A stretch of 64,000 nt of DNA from Xanthobacter oligotrophicus (lineage in GTDB: Bacteria; Pseudomonadota; Alphaproteobacteria; Rhizobiales; Xanthobacteraceae), in the NCBI RefSeq assembly GCF_008364685.1, contig NZ_VTTL01000010.1:1-64000 (forward strand). The letters are read 5' to 3'. The notes under the pieces are model-generated. The model saw only the letters and a program-made list of their open reading frames with translations. It was not told the origin of the DNA and ran no database searches. Each line of letters begins with the position of its first letter. Positions within the stretch are counted from its first letter, which is position 1. The translations under genes and the position numbers were made by a program. Below, in pieces: positions 1-11,194 of this stretch.

Positions 1-60
1 GTGGCAGCGGCGTGGGAGACCGCCCCCTCCACCGCCGCCGCCCGCGCGGACGCCTTCTGA
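1..60 (+). CDS. C-terminal end of an unidentified protein (partial)
   Basis: Frame 1 is open from the first base to a TGA at 58-60, giving a 19-residue Ala-rich tail. It stops 12 bases before the next gene, which has its own ribosome binding site, so it is probably the last codons of the preceding gene in the same metal-resistance run. Too little is present to name a family. Confidence 0.4.
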   Translation: MAAAWETAPSTAAARADAF

Positions 61-72
61 CCGGAGCCTGTC

Positions 73-447
73 ATGATCTTTCGCCGCCTTTTGCCGGCCG
101 TCCTCAGTCTCCCGCTGGTCGCCTTGCCCGTCCTGGCCCACGAGCCCGGCGCGGGGGCGAACGGCGGGGTGCGGGTGGATGCCGGCCATTACCACGCGGA
201 GCTGGTGGCCGACGGCACGCCCAATGTCGCGCTTTATCTGAGCGACGGCGCCGACAAGCCGGTGGCGGCCGAGGGCTTCAAGGCCAACGCCATCCTCGTG
301 GTGGACGGCAAGGCCCAGCGCTTTCCCCTCTCGCCCGCCGGCGGCAACCGGCTCGCCGGGACGGCGGCGGTTGCCATCCCAAAGGGCGTGAAGGGCGTGG
401 TCCAGATCTCCGCGCCCGACGGCGCCTCCGCTCAGGCCAAATATTGA
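73..447 (+). CDS. Small exported protein of a copper/metal resistance cluster
   Basis: A 124-residue protein with a clear Sec signal peptide: MIFRR, then a hydrophobic stretch ending in LAHEP near residue 23. The mature part is a compact, probably beta-rich domain with no cysteines. A GGAG sits 8 bases before the ATG. It lies 62 bases upstream of a multicopper oxidase on the same strand, so the two are likely co-transcribed and act in the periplasm. I do not recognise a named family. A role in metal handling is inferred only from position. Confidence 0.7.
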   Translation: MIFRRLLPAVLSLPLVALPVLAHEPGAGANGGVRVDAGHYHAELVADGTPNVALYLSDGADKPVAAEGFKANAILVVDGKAQRFPLSPAGGNRLAGTAAVAIPKGVKGVVQISAPDGASAQAKY

Positions 448-509
448 AGACCGCCCGAAACCCCTTCGCTTCGCCTCGTCTGCCCGGCGACGAGCCAAAG
501 AGGCCGATC

Positions 510-2030
510 ATGACCCGACCCGTGTTCCAATCCGCCCTCTCCCGCCGCGCCGTCCTGACCGGTGGCGCGGCGCTCGGCGCCCTCGCCTTCTCCAGCGGCT
601 GGCAGCGCGCCCTTGCGGCTCCGCTTCTCACGGTGGAAAGCCTCACCCTCGACGTGAACGGCAAGGCGGCGAAGGTGTTCGCCGTTAAGGGCCCTTCCGG
701 CGAGGGCCTCTTCGCCAAGGAGGGAGACCGGCTCACCGGCGCGGTGCTCAACGCCTCGCAGAGCCCTGCGGTGATGCACTGGCACGGCCAGATCTTCGCC
801 CCGCCGGACCAGGACCTCGCCCGTCCCAATGGCGGCGAACTTGCCCCCGGGGGCATCGATCAGGTGGATTTCCGCCTTACCCCGGGCACCCACTGGATGC
901 ACTCCCACACCTTGAGCGAGCAGCAATTGCTCGCCGCGCCCCTCGTCACCCGGGAGGCGGACGCGGGCGATGTCCAGGACGTGGTGGTGATGCTGCACGA
1001 CTTCTCCTTCCGCAGCCCGGAGGAGATCCTGGCCGAACTCGGCGGAGCGAACGCACACGGCGGCCACGGTGGTCACGGCATGGGCCAGCAGATGCAAGGC
1101 ATGCCGGGAATGGCGATGCCGGGAATGGACCACTCCGGCCACGGCATGGGGGGAATGGGTGCCGGGCCGGGCGCTGGAATGGGCGCCGCGATGCAGGGGG
1201 GAGGTATGCAAGGCGGCGGCATGATGGTGCACGCCAACGATGTTGCCTACGACGCCTTCCTTGCCAACCGCCGCACCCTCGCCGATCCCGAGGTGGTGCA
1301 GGTGGAGAAGGGCGGTCGGGTGCGGCTCCGCATCATCAATGGCGGCACCGCCACCGCCTTCTTCATAACCGTGCCGGGCCTGAAGGCGACCTGCATCGCG
1401 GTCGATGGCACGCCTTGCGCCCCGCTGGTGGCGGATGCCTTTCCGCTCGCCCAGGGACAGCGCATCGACCTCCTCGTGGAGATCCCGGCAGGGGGCGGTG
1501 CCTTTCCGGTGCTGGCGCAGGTGGAGGCCTCGCCCCGTCGCACCGGCTTCGTGCTGGCGACGGCCGGTGCTGCCATCGCCCGCCTCGGGGAGACGGCCGA
1601 CAGACCGCAGGGGCTTCTCGACCTCGCCTTCGAGGGGCGGCTTTCCGCCTTAAATCCTCTCCCGGCGCGGCGGGCGGACAAGGTCTTCCCCATCATGCTG
1701 GGCGAGGAGCCGGGCTATCGCTGGACCATCAACGGCCGCATCCACGGGGAGGACGTGCCCTTCAGCGTGCAGCAGGGCGAGCGGGTGGAGATGACCTTCC
1801 TGAACCCCACCGGCATGAGCCATCCCATGCACCTGCACGGCCACCATTTCCAGGTGGTGGGCATCGGCGGGCGCCGCTTTGCAGGCGCCCTGCGCGACAC
1901 GGTGATGGTGCCGCCGCACACGCCCGTGACCATCGCCTTCGATGCCGGGCAGAGGGGCGAGTGGTTCCTGCACTGCCACCACCTCTATCACATGGCCACC
2001 GGGATGATGGCGGTGGTGAAGGTGGCTTGA
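510..2030 (+). CDS. Multicopper oxidase (CueO/CopA type) with Met/His-rich insert
   Basis: A 506-residue periplasmic oxidase that probably converts Cu(I) to Cu(II) and so detoxifies copper. The N-terminus has a Tat-type signal (SRRAVLTGG from residue 11). Copper ligands are visible as HWHG (90-93), HSH (131-133), HPMHLHG (438-444) and HCHHLYH (488-494, carrying the type-1 Cys489), which is the full set for a three-cupredoxin oxidase. Residues about 183-240 form an insert of Gly, Met and His, as in copper-specific oxidases where Met-rich loops bind Cu(I). The frame is open much further upstream, but the ATG at 510 is preceded by AAAGAGG and gives the signal peptide. The following MFS gene begins at or just after this stop codon. 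Confidence 0.9.
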   Translation: MTRPVFQSALSRRAVLTGGAALGALAFSSGWQRALAAPLLTVESLTLDVNGKAAKVFAVKGPSGEGLFAKEGDRLTGAVLNASQSPAVMHWHGQIFAPPDQDLARPNGGELAPGGIDQVDFRLTPGTHWMHSHTLSEQQLLAAPLVTREADAGDVQDVVVMLHDFSFRSPEEILAELGGANAHGGHGGHGMGQQMQGMPGMAMPGMDHSGHGMGGMGAGPGAGMGAAMQGGGMQGGGMMVHANDVAYDAFLANRRTLADPEVVQVEKGGRVRLRIINGGTATAFFITVPGLKATCIAVDGTPCAPLVADAFPLAQGQRIDLLVEIPAGGGAFPVLAQVEASPRRTGFVLATAGAAIARLGETADRPQGLLDLAFEGRLSALNPLPARRADKVFPIMLGEEPGYRWTINGRIHGEDVPFSVQQGERVEMTFLNPTGMSHPMHLHGHHFQVVGIGGRRFAGALRDTVMVPPHTPVTIAFDAGQRGEWFLHCHHLYHMATGMMAVVKVA

Positions 2031-3256
2031 CGATCGAGGTGGACAGGAAGCAGCAGGAAGCCTGGCGGGAGGCTGCAGGTCCGCGCCCCGCCATCCCGAG
2101 GACCGTCTGGGCCCTCGGCTTCGTCAGCATGTTCATGGAAATCTCGTCCGAGATGATCCACGCGCTGCTGCCGCTCTTCCTCGCCGGCACCCTCGGTGCG
2201 AGCGTCGCCATGATGGGCATGATCGAGGGCGTGGGGGAATCCAGCGCGCAGATCGCGAAGGTCTTCTCGGGCTATTTGTCGGACCACTTCGGTCGGCGCA
2301 AGCCGCTGATCCTGCTCGGCTACGGGTTCGGCGCCGCATCCAAGCCGTTCTTTGCCCTGGCCGGCGCTCCGGCGATGGTGTTCGCCGCGCGCTTCGCCGA
2401 CCGCGTCGGCAAGGGCATCCGGGGCGCGCCCTGCGATGCGCTTGCGGCCGACGTCACCCCGCCCGAGATCCGCGGACGCGCCTATGGCCTGCGCCAGGCC
2501 CTCGACACGGTGGGCGCCTTCGTCGGGCCGCTGCTTGCCGTCGCGCTGATGGCGCTGTTCGCCGACGACATGCGGGCCGTCTTCTGGGTCGCCCTCGTTC
2601 CCGGCGCTCTTGCCGTGCTCTGCGTCGTCCTCGGCGTCGAGGACAGGTCCGTGGGCACGGTTGGAACAGGCCGGCCTCCACCGGTGCGGATCGCGGATCT
2701 CAGGCGCCTCGAACGTCCCTTCCTTGTCGTCGTGGCCATCGGTGTCGTCTTCACGCTCGCGCGCTTCAGCGAGGCCTTCCTCGTCCTGAATGCCTACGAC
2801 GAGGGACTGCCGCTGGCGCTCGCTCCGTTCGTGCTCGTCGCGATGAATGTCGTCTATTCCCTCGGCGCCTAACCCGCCGGCGCCTGGTCGGATCAGGCGC
2901 CGCCGGAGCGGCTTTTGCTCAGCGGCCTTGCCGTGCTGGTGGCGGCCGACCTCTCCCTCGCCTTCGTCCCGGGCCTGTGGGGGGCGTTCCTCGGCATCGG
3001 CTTGTGGGGCGCGCTCATGGCGCTCACCCAGGGCCTTCTCGCCAAGCTCGTGGCCCAGAACGCCCCGGCGGCGCTGCGCGGATCAGCCTTCGGCCTGTTC
3101 AACCTCGCCACTGGCCTCGCGACGCTGGCGGCGAGCCTTGCCGCCGGGCTGCTGTGGGACATCAGTGGCGCCCGGGCGACGTTCATCGTCGGCGCCGTCT
3201 TCGCCCTCCTCGCATCCGCGCTCGTGATCACCTTCGATCCCAGCCGGAAGTCCTGA
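2027..3256 (+). pseudogene. MFS transporter gene interrupted by one in-frame TAA
   Basis: Both halves read in the same frame as a 12-helix major facilitator transporter. The first half shows the motif GYLSDHFGRRKP and a following RFADRVGKGIRGAP. A TAA at 2870-2872 lies inside VYSLGA(stop)PAGAWSD, where the family normally has Tyr-Pro-x-Gly-x-Leu/Trp-Ser-Asp; TAC or TAT would restore Tyr. Translation continues without a frame change to TGA at 3254-3256 and includes the last transmembrane helices. Start choice is uncertain: TTG at 2027 overlaps the oxidase stop, and GTG lies at 2039. The product, if intact, would be about 409 residues. It is either a recent pseudogene, a sequencing error, or two separately translated halves. 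Confidence 0.75.
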
Positions 3257-3313
3257 GGCGGTCCCGCCGACCATCGTCGCGGGAGGCGCGCTGGTCCTGT
3301 CCGACAGGGGGCG

Positions 3314-3338
3314 GTGGACAGGCTTGGCCTGCCCACCC
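3314..3338. terminator. Hairpin between convergent genes
   Basis: GGTGGACAGGC, loop TTG, GCCTGCCCACC forms an 11-bp stem with one mismatch, followed on the + strand by CCTTTCGT. It lies between the MFS gene and the convergent metal-ATPase block and could end transcription from the MFS side. The T-run is weak. Confidence 0.4.
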
Positions 3339-3360
3339 CTTTCGTCCCCGGGACGCACTC

Positions 3361-3480
3361 TCATCGGCCGAGATACTTGAGGAGCGCCGCGATCCCGAGG
3401 ACGACCAGGACCAGGATCAGGAGGCCGAACAGCCACATCCCCCACATGCCGGAGCCCATCATTCCGTCGAAATTCAGCAT
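3361..3480 (-). CDS. Tiny Met-rich membrane protein beside copper ATPase
   Basis: A 39-residue protein: MLNFDGMMGSGMWGMW, then one hydrophobic helix of about 18 residues and a basic end (KYLGR). GGGAGGG lies just before the ATG at 3480. It sits 52 bases downstream of the copper P-type ATPase gene on the same strand. Very small Met-rich single-helix proteins are common beside copper pumps, where the Met residues could hand over Cu(I). That function is inferred from composition and context only. Confidence 0.6.
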   Translation of the reverse strand: MLNFDGMMGSGMWGMWLFGLLILVLVVLGIAALLKYLGR

Positions 3481-3532
3481 GGTTCCCTCCCTGGAGCCGG
3501 ATCCGTCTCTGCAGTCCAAGAACGAGGACGCC

Positions 3533-5920
<2,388 letters not shown>

Positions 5921-6586
5921 GAGGGCGGTCTCCGGAGCGAGGGGCTGTCGCGGATGAAATTCCGATACGGGGAAAAAGGCGGGGACGCGGCTGGCATAAT
6001 CATCCCACGTCGGCCCGAACTCAGTGCGGGCTGCGGCTTCTTCCTGCCGTGCGAGCCGCACATAGACCGAGACGAGAATGGGGAACATGGCGAGCGTGAC
6101 CAGCGTCGGCCATTGCAGCAGGAAGCCGAACATGATGACGACGAAAGCGGCGTACTGGGGATGCCGCACGCGGGAATAGGGACCTTCGGTCGCGAGGCGG
6201 TGATCGCGCTGGGCCGCATAAAGCACGTTCCAGCTCGCGACGAGCAGCCAGAAGCCGCCGAAGATCAGAATATTGCTGAAGATGTGGAACGGCCCGAAAT
6301 GGGGGTTCACGCGCCATCCGAACAGGGTCTCCAGCAGATGGCCGGCGTCGTGGGACCAGAAATCGACACCGGGAAACTGCCGGCCGAGCCATCCCGACAG
6401 GAGATAGATGGTCAGCGGAAAGCCGTACATCTCGGTGAACAGGGCAAGGATGAAGGCCGAGAACGCCCCGAGCGTGCGCCAGTCCCGCGGTGTCTGCAGC
6501 CGGGTGAAGCTTGCCGCAAACAGGATGAAGACCGCCGAGTTGATGATCACGAGGCCCCACAGGCCATAAGCGGAGGTCTCGGTCAT
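5921..6586 (-). CDS. Isoprenylcysteine carboxylmethyltransferase-like membrane protein, frame continuous with copA
   Basis: About 222 residues with four or five membrane helices and the family pattern [18 protein letters not shown], in which the Arg-His-Pro-Gln-Tyr motif is the SAM/substrate signature of ICMT/PEMT-type methyltransferases. Such proteins occur in bacterial copper clusters, with unknown substrate. The ATG at 6586 overlaps the stop of the DUF2933-like gene (ATGA), indicating translational coupling. It has no stop codon of its own: the frame passes straight through LAPETALM into the copper ATPase. Either its stop has been lost, giving a fusion, or the ATPase is reinitiated internally. 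Confidence 0.75.
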
Positions 6587-6876
6587 CGGTTGCCCCCATC
6601 GGGACCCGGCGGCCGTTCGCCTGGCTGGTGTCCCGCATGATGGCCGTGGCCGTGATGCATGAACATGTGCATCAGCGGGCAGGCGAGCAGCAGGAGGAAG
6701 GGCAGATACCCCAGCGCATGGACGCGGTGCTCCGAGAACAAAAGAAAGGCCACCGCGAGAAGAAAGCCGATGGCGACGATGCCGCCGGGCGAGCGCCAGA
6801 AGCTTCGGTGCGGGGCGCGCGTGCCGGTGTCATTGCCGGGCCGCGGCATATGGCCGGTGTCGTCATGCAAGGACAT
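6583..6876 (-). CDS. Small His-rich two-helix membrane protein (DUF2933-like)
   Basis: A 97-residue protein with two hydrophobic segments ([17 protein letters not shown] and [17 protein letters not shown]) and a His-rich tail ([12 protein letters not shown]). This matches the pattern of DUF2933 proteins, which travel with copper resistance genes. The ATG at 6876 is supported by GGAGGAGG 5 bases upstream. Its stop overlaps the methyltransferase start by 4 bases. The His/Met cluster at the membrane face suggests metal binding, but no function is established. Confidence 0.75.
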   Translation of the reverse strand: MSLHDDTGHMPRPGNDTGTRAPHRSFWRSPGGIVAIGFLLAVAFLLFSEHRVHALGYLPFLLLLACPLMHMFMHHGHGHHAGHQPGERPPGPDGGNR

Positions 6877-6943
6877 TTGGTCCTCCTCCACCTGAGCGAA
6901 GCAGGCCGGCTGCGATCGCCGACCCGCCAGCGAGGTTCGACGC

Positions 6944-7543
6944 TCACATGGGGCCCATTCCACCCGGCATCATGAGCTGGTCCGCCGTGCGCTTCTGCGC
7001 TTCGTCGAACGACGCGTAGAGCGGCCCGAGCGCGGCCTTGAGGCGGCGCACCGCTTCGAGGCGGGCGACGAGCATGCGCTCGTGACCGTCGATCCGCTGC
7101 GGCAGGGTCGGCGCCGAGCCGCCCTGCGCGGCCATCATCATCTCCTGCATGTCACCCATCATGGCGCGATTGGCCTTGAGCGCTTCCGTGAATGCGCTCC
7201 ACAGGGGCTGCTGCGCCTCAGTGATCTTCAGTTCGGCCTTCAGGAAGGCGATGCGCCCTGCGATGCGGTCGGGGTCCATCATCTGGCTCATCCCCATGCC
7301 GGCCCCTGCGTTTCCGCCGCCCATCATGCCCATGCCACCCTGGCCCATCATCCCCATCATGCCCGGCCCCATCATGCCTTGAGGGCCACCTGGCGTCGGC
7401 GTGGCCTGAGATGGCTGCGGTGCCGGCGCGGCAGCCTGGGGCGCAGCAGGCTGGGCCTCCGGCGGATGGTGCGCGTCCTCGGCGAAGCCCGGCGTCGAGA
7501 GCAGCAGCGCGCCGGCGAGCATCAGATTGCGAAACGTCGTCAT
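6944..7543 (-). CDS. Spy/CpxP-like periplasmic protein (LTxxQ family)
   Basis: A 199-residue exported protein. The signal peptide ends near GFAEDA (about residue 22). A Pro/Ala-rich linker follows, then a Gly-Met block (about 57-85) and a helical domain containing LKITEAQQPLW, the LTxxQ-like motif, with a second helical part at DGHERMLVARLEAVRRLKAAL. Spy/CpxP relatives act as periplasmic chaperones or metal-stress sensors. The Met-rich insert suggests copper binding. It lies 67 bases upstream of the small His-rich membrane gene and only 2 bases after the DUF3141 gene, so all are probably one minus-strand transcript. Confidence 0.75.
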   Translation of the reverse strand: MTTFRNLMLAGALLLSTPGFAEDAHHPPEAQPAAPQAAAPAPQPSQATPTPGGPQGMMGPGMMGMMGQGGMGMMGGGNAGAGMGMSQMMDPDRIAGRIAFLKAELKITEAQQPLWSAFTEALKANRAMMGDMQEMMMAAQGGSAPTLPQRIDGHERMLVARLEAVRRLKAALGPLYASFDEAQKRTADQLMMPGGMGPM

Positions 7544-7545
7544 AG

Positions 7546-9444
7546 TCAGTTCTCTCCTATCGCTGCGGTCCGGCTGATGCCGGCCGCCTGGAAATCCAAA
7601 CCGCTCCGTGTATCCTGTGGCCCTGTGCCCTCACTCCTGTGCTGTGGGTCCGCACCGGCTGGGTGGGCACTGCCCACGCCGTCATAGAGACTGTCGAAGA
7701 GGCGCTCCCACAGGGCGTCCCGCAGGCGCCGGCCCTGCTCGATCCCCTCGGCGACGCGCGAGACGACGTGCTCCTCCTCGACCTTGAAGGGGTTGTCCGC
7801 TGCGGCCGGATGCCGGTCGGCGGCGACCTGCTCCGCGAGCCATCGGACATCGCGCATCCAGGGCATAAAGCCTTCCGACAACAGGTAGCGGCTGGTGCGC
7901 ATTGGGTGCAGCGTCTCAAGCATCGCCGCCGACCAGGGCGTCGTCAGCGCCCGTACCCAGGGGCTGACGAACGTGCGGTAGAAGGCTTCGTTGCGCTCCG
8001 ACAGGTCGCGCACGCGCTCGAAGGCAGGGTCCTGCCGGGCGAAGCGGATGTCGGACACCTCGCGCGCCTCGAAGCGGACCTGATAGGCGCCCTCACGGCA
8101 ATCGGGATCGCCGGACGGATTGTCGATCTTCATCTCGTAGAGGCCGGGCGGGAGCGTCTCGATCCGCGGCAGGCTCTCGAGGATGGCCCGATGCTCCAGC
8201 CGCGCAACCTTTGCGGAAACGAAGATGCCGAGGTGACCCACATGGCGGTTGATGAGATAGACGATGCGCTGGCCCGCCGCCTTGAGATCTTCCGTATCCT
8301 GGTACACGATCGGTAACCAGCCGAGCGCCTGATGGGGCGGCGTGATGTTGTCGCCATAGGATGCGAAGATCACGAGCGGGTTGCGGATGCGCCTGAGATC
8401 CGCATGGCACCCTTCGCAGATCCGGACGCGGCCCTGCTCCAGCCTGTTGCCGACGAAGAAGTTCTCCACGATGGCGAGGATCTCCTCGCGGCTCAGGAAG
8501 TAATAGCCGCCCCACCAGCGCTCGAAGGCGAGGAACCGCTCCCGCTCAGTATCCATGTGGGCATAGAGGTTCGCGTACTTCTCCCATACCGCCTCGGGCT
8601 TCAGCCCCTCGAAGTTCTGCACCAGAAAGGCGCCGTCGAAGCGTCCGTCCCCGAGGTCGGCGAGAAGGTGTGTCAACCACGCCCCGCCCTCGAAGCCGGC
8701 GGCGATGCGCATGGGGTTGATGCCGGTCTCGCCGGCCCAGTAGGACAGAGGGGTCCCGTTCAGCACGGCCGGTCCGGCCAGCCCCGCGCAGTTCGCGGCG
8801 AGCAGCGTCACCGCCCAGCCGGCCTGGCAGTTCCCATAGAGCACAGGCGCGGCGCCGGAATGTCGCCATGACACCTCCTCGACGAACCGCCGCAGCACGT
8901 GAAGCACGTCGGCGAGCGTCTGCCCCGCGGCGGGCTCTGGATAGAAGGTGACGAAATAGACGGGGTGCCCCTGGTGCAGGGCGATGCCGACCTCGGAGTC
9001 CTGCTTGAAGCCACCGATGCCGGGGCCGTGGCCGGCGCGCGGGTCGAGGATCACCACGGGCGGCTTGGCCGCGTCCAGACAATCTTCCAGGCACTCGTCC
9101 CCCACGCGGGTCACGCGCAGGAGGGCATAGTTTGCCGGACGCTCGAGCCGGCGGGCATCGAGCAGGACCTCATAGTCGAAGTCGAGCAGAGCCGGCTTAC
9201 CGGCGCGCTCGTGCGCCAGCATGTTGTCGGCCCGCTGGCGCAGCGTGTCCCAGAACAGGATCCAGCGCTCGGCCACGTCCCTGCCATAGGACAAGAAATC
9301 GCGAGCGAACGTTCCGGGATCGCTGGAGAAGGCGCTCCCTTGGGCATTTCGGGTTTGCCGCGGGGTTCCGGTGCCAGTCGGTCCGGATTGTCCAAGCGCA
9401 GCCGTGCCGGCCATAGGCTCGGCAAGCGTGTCGCGACCATACAT
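7546..9444 (-). CDS. DUF3141 family protein (PHA-synthase-like alpha/beta hydrolase fold), probably C-terminally shortened
   Basis: A 632-residue protein. Visible are DPRAGHGPGIGGFKQDSE, the nucleophile-elbow-like GNCQAGW, a PLSYWAGETGINPMR segment, SYGDNITPPHQALGW, and NRHVGHLGIF with a likely catalytic His; together these are typical of DUF3141 proteins, distant relatives of polyhydroxyalkanoate synthases. The real start is the ATG at 9444, with GAGG 8 bases upstream; the frame extends further but has no better start. From memory the family continues well beyond the DALWERLFDSLYD region. Here that point is followed by about 40 low-complexity residues and a stop 2 bases before the next gene, suggesting truncation by rearrangement. 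Substrate unknown. Confidence 0.8.
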   Translation of the reverse strand: MYGRDTLAEPMAGTAALGQSGPTGTGTPRQTRNAQGSAFSSDPGTFARDFLSYGRDVAERWILFWDTLRQRADNMLAHERAGKPALLDFDYEVLLDARRLERPANYALLRVTRVGDECLEDCLDAAKPPVVILDPRAGHGPGIGGFKQDSEVGIALHQGHPVYFVTFYPEPAAGQTLADVLHVLRRFVEEVSWRHSGAAPVLYGNCQAGWAVTLLAANCAGLAGPAVLNGTPLSYWAGETGINPMRIAAGFEGGAWLTHLLADLGDGRFDGAFLVQNFEGLKPEAVWEKYANLYAHMDTERERFLAFERWWGGYYFLSREEILAIVENFFVGNRLEQGRVRICEGCHADLRRIRNPLVIFASYGDNITPPHQALGWLPIVYQDTEDLKAAGQRIVYLINRHVGHLGIFVSAKVARLEHRAILESLPRIETLPPGLYEMKIDNPSGDPDCREGAYQVRFEAREVSDIRFARQDPAFERVRDLSERNEAFYRTFVSPWVRALTTPWSAAMLETLHPMRTSRYLLSEGFMPWMRDVRWLAEQVAADRHPAAADNPFKVEEEHVVSRVAEGIEQGRRLRDALWERLFDSLYDGVGSAHPAGADPQHRSEGTGPQDTRSGLDFQAAGISRTAAIGEN

Positions 9445-9582
9445 GGAAAGGTCCTCGTTTCGCCATCGGCACGAGGCCGACGCTGATTTCGGGGGCATCT
9501 TGCGGCACGTCGACGCGCCGGCGCCCTCAACGGGCGCTGCTTCGCGCGTCCGCCTCACGCCTGAAATGCGTTGAGACCGGTA

Positions 9583-9975
9583 TCAGCTCTGGAAACGCGG
9601 GGGATCGAGGCCGGGCAAGACCGCCAAGCCGTCCGCGGCCTGGTTGGCGAGATCAAAGGGCTCTCGAACAAAGGTCAGATCCAGAACGTGCAGGCTCGCG
9701 CCGTCGGCCACGGGCACATAGACACTGCAGGAGACGCTGCAGCACTTTCCGTGTTCAGCGGGTTGGGTCGGCTCGTCCGGATGATGATCTGCGGGATCAA
9801 GCGAGGCGATCTGGTACGGATGATCCGCCGCAGCTGCGTATGCCGAATCCTCGTCATGGCACGGCGCGGAATAGGCGCTCGCGATGGGTCCGAACAGCAT
9901 GGCCATTGCCACCAGGATCGCTGGCAGCACCTTCACCCACCCCGCTGCCGACCTGAGCCTGATCATATGCCTCAT
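9583..9975 (-). CDS. Exported His/Cys-containing hypothetical protein
   Basis: A 130-residue protein with a signal peptide (hydrophobic AILVAMAMLFGPIASAYSA, cleavage near residue 37) and a short mature part containing many His and Asp residues (DHHPDEP), then GKCCSVSCSVYVP. It starts at ATG 9975 with GTGAGG upstream; ATG 9966 is an alternative. The Cys and His clusters suggest metal binding, which fits the neighbouring copper genes. No named family was recognised. Confidence 0.6.
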   Translation of the reverse strand: MRHMIRLRSAAGWVKVLPAILVAMAMLFGPIASAYSAPCHDEDSAYAAAADHPYQIASLDPADHHPDEPTQPAEHGKCCSVSCSVYVPVADGASLHVLDLTFVREPFDLANQAADGLAVLPGLDPPRFQS

Positions 9976-10064
9976 CGCCTCACCGGCGAACTATGCCTCA
10001 TCATAGGTGCGCATGAAAGGACCGCCTTGAGCAGGATCAACGCGGGCGCCGACGAGGTCACCTG

Positions 10065-10274
10065 TTGCACGTGCTGTTCGGCGAGATCATCACGCTGAAC
10101 ACGCTGGGACTGGGCCTGGAGGTGCCGATGTTGGCGTCGATCCGGCCAGCGTCCCTGATCCTCACCCTTGCCGCGCTCAACGCCGTGTTCCGCTTCCACC
10201 TCGGCGTGATGACGATTTTGGCAGGCTGTTCAGTGCTCGGACTGCTCTATGGGCTTGCGGGCGGTATCGGGTGA
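10065..10274 (+). pseudogene. chrA: Remnant of a chromate transporter (C-terminal end of chrA)
   Basis: About 69 residues read HVLFGEIITLNTLGLGLEVP, then ASIRPASLILTLAALNAVFRF, HLGVMTILAGCSVLGLLYG and a stop. This matches the last two helices of ChrA-type chromate transporters, where a Phe-Arg-Phe-x-x-Gly-x-x stretch precedes the final helix. A full ChrA is about 400-450 residues. The rest is absent: upstream lies a divergent small gene, and the frame before 10065 is not ChrA-like. It is a deletion remnant. Confidence 0.6.
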
Positions 10275-10628
10275 GCCATGAATAATGGCTCTGTTCGACT
10301 TGGCGCGTCGACGGACGGATGCCGAACGGGGATGATGGCGGCCTCCGCAACCTCACAGAAGACCGGCCCGATCCTCTTCGGCTTCACGTCCCCCGTTCCG
10401 GGCCGGCTCCGTGCACTTCCGCCGCGACGGGTAGGACCAGATAAGATAGCTCCCATCATGCGCTGGTCCGCGACCGACCACGTGGCGTCGTCTCGTCTCA
10501 AGTAATCGCGATCGACCGCCGCTTGGGCCTCTGCCACAATCCGGACGGCGCCACCGATCCGCATCCTCGGACAGCATGGATGGCAAGGCTCTTTCGGCTC
10601 CGGCCCTGCCGAATGACATGGAGCGTGC
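10275..10628. other. Gap without a recognisable gene
   Basis: GAGCCAT-GAATA-ATGGCTC (10273-10291) forms a 7-bp hairpin just after the chrA remnant stop. The remaining sequence has no open frame with a plausible start, ribosome binding site or family signature. It may be decayed mobile DNA. Confidence 0.4.
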
Positions 10629-11057
10629 TCAGATCTGCGCAAGGTCCCAACTGGACGCGCTGGCCGCGACCCGCAACAGCGTCGTGACGCCGATGGCAAT
10701 AGCGCCGATGATCGAGAAGACGATCTGCCACGTCTCGGACGGCATGGCGAGCTTCGCGATGCCATGCGTGGCGTGATAGCCGACGATGACGGCCGGGATG
10801 ACGAAGGCGAGCGCAAAGAGGAGCCGCGCCCACATCGGACGAACGACCGCGAACAGAACCTGGCCGATGCCGAGCGTGATGCCCCCGGCGATCAGGCCAA
10901 CGACGATCGCACCGAGCCAGCCCGCGCCGGTTTGGTGTGCCCAAGTGCCGGCGCTGACAGCGGCGAAGAACGGCAGCGCGAAGACCGCGAGCGTAAACAG
11001 CAGCCAGCAGAATAACGCGATGGCGGCGAGACCAAGCAGGATGCCGAGGAAAATCAT
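10629..11057 (-). CDS. Multi-pass membrane protein of unknown function
   Basis: A 142-residue, very hydrophobic protein with four or five membrane helices separated by short loops (for example ILLGLAAIALFCWLLFTLAVFALPFFA and LGAIVVGLIAGGITLGIGQVLFAVV). GGAG lies 9-12 bases ahead of the ATG at 11057. No charged catalytic motif or named family is visible. It stands alone on the minus strand between the chrA remnant and another small unknown gene. Confidence 0.65.
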   Translation of the reverse strand: MIFLGILLGLAAIALFCWLLFTLAVFALPFFAAVSAGTWAHQTGAGWLGAIVVGLIAGGITLGIGQVLFAVVRPMWARLLFALAFVIPAVIVGYHATHGIAKLAMPSETWQIVFSIIGAIAIGVTTLLRVAASASSWDLAQI

Positions 11058-11194
11058 GGTGGTATCTCCATAAGGAAAGCTCTGACGGTTGCGCCTTCCA
11101 CCACCACCACCGCGGCGCGATCACCAGCATAGCAAGGGAAAAAGCCGCCGGAATCCCTGCAATGGGGATGCTCGGGACTTCCGCGCTCCCTCCG

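Noticed and set aside
2847-3256. Frameshift in the MFS gene
   Set aside because: The two halves lie in the same frame; only the TAA at 2870-2872 separates them. It is a nonsense change and not a frameshift.
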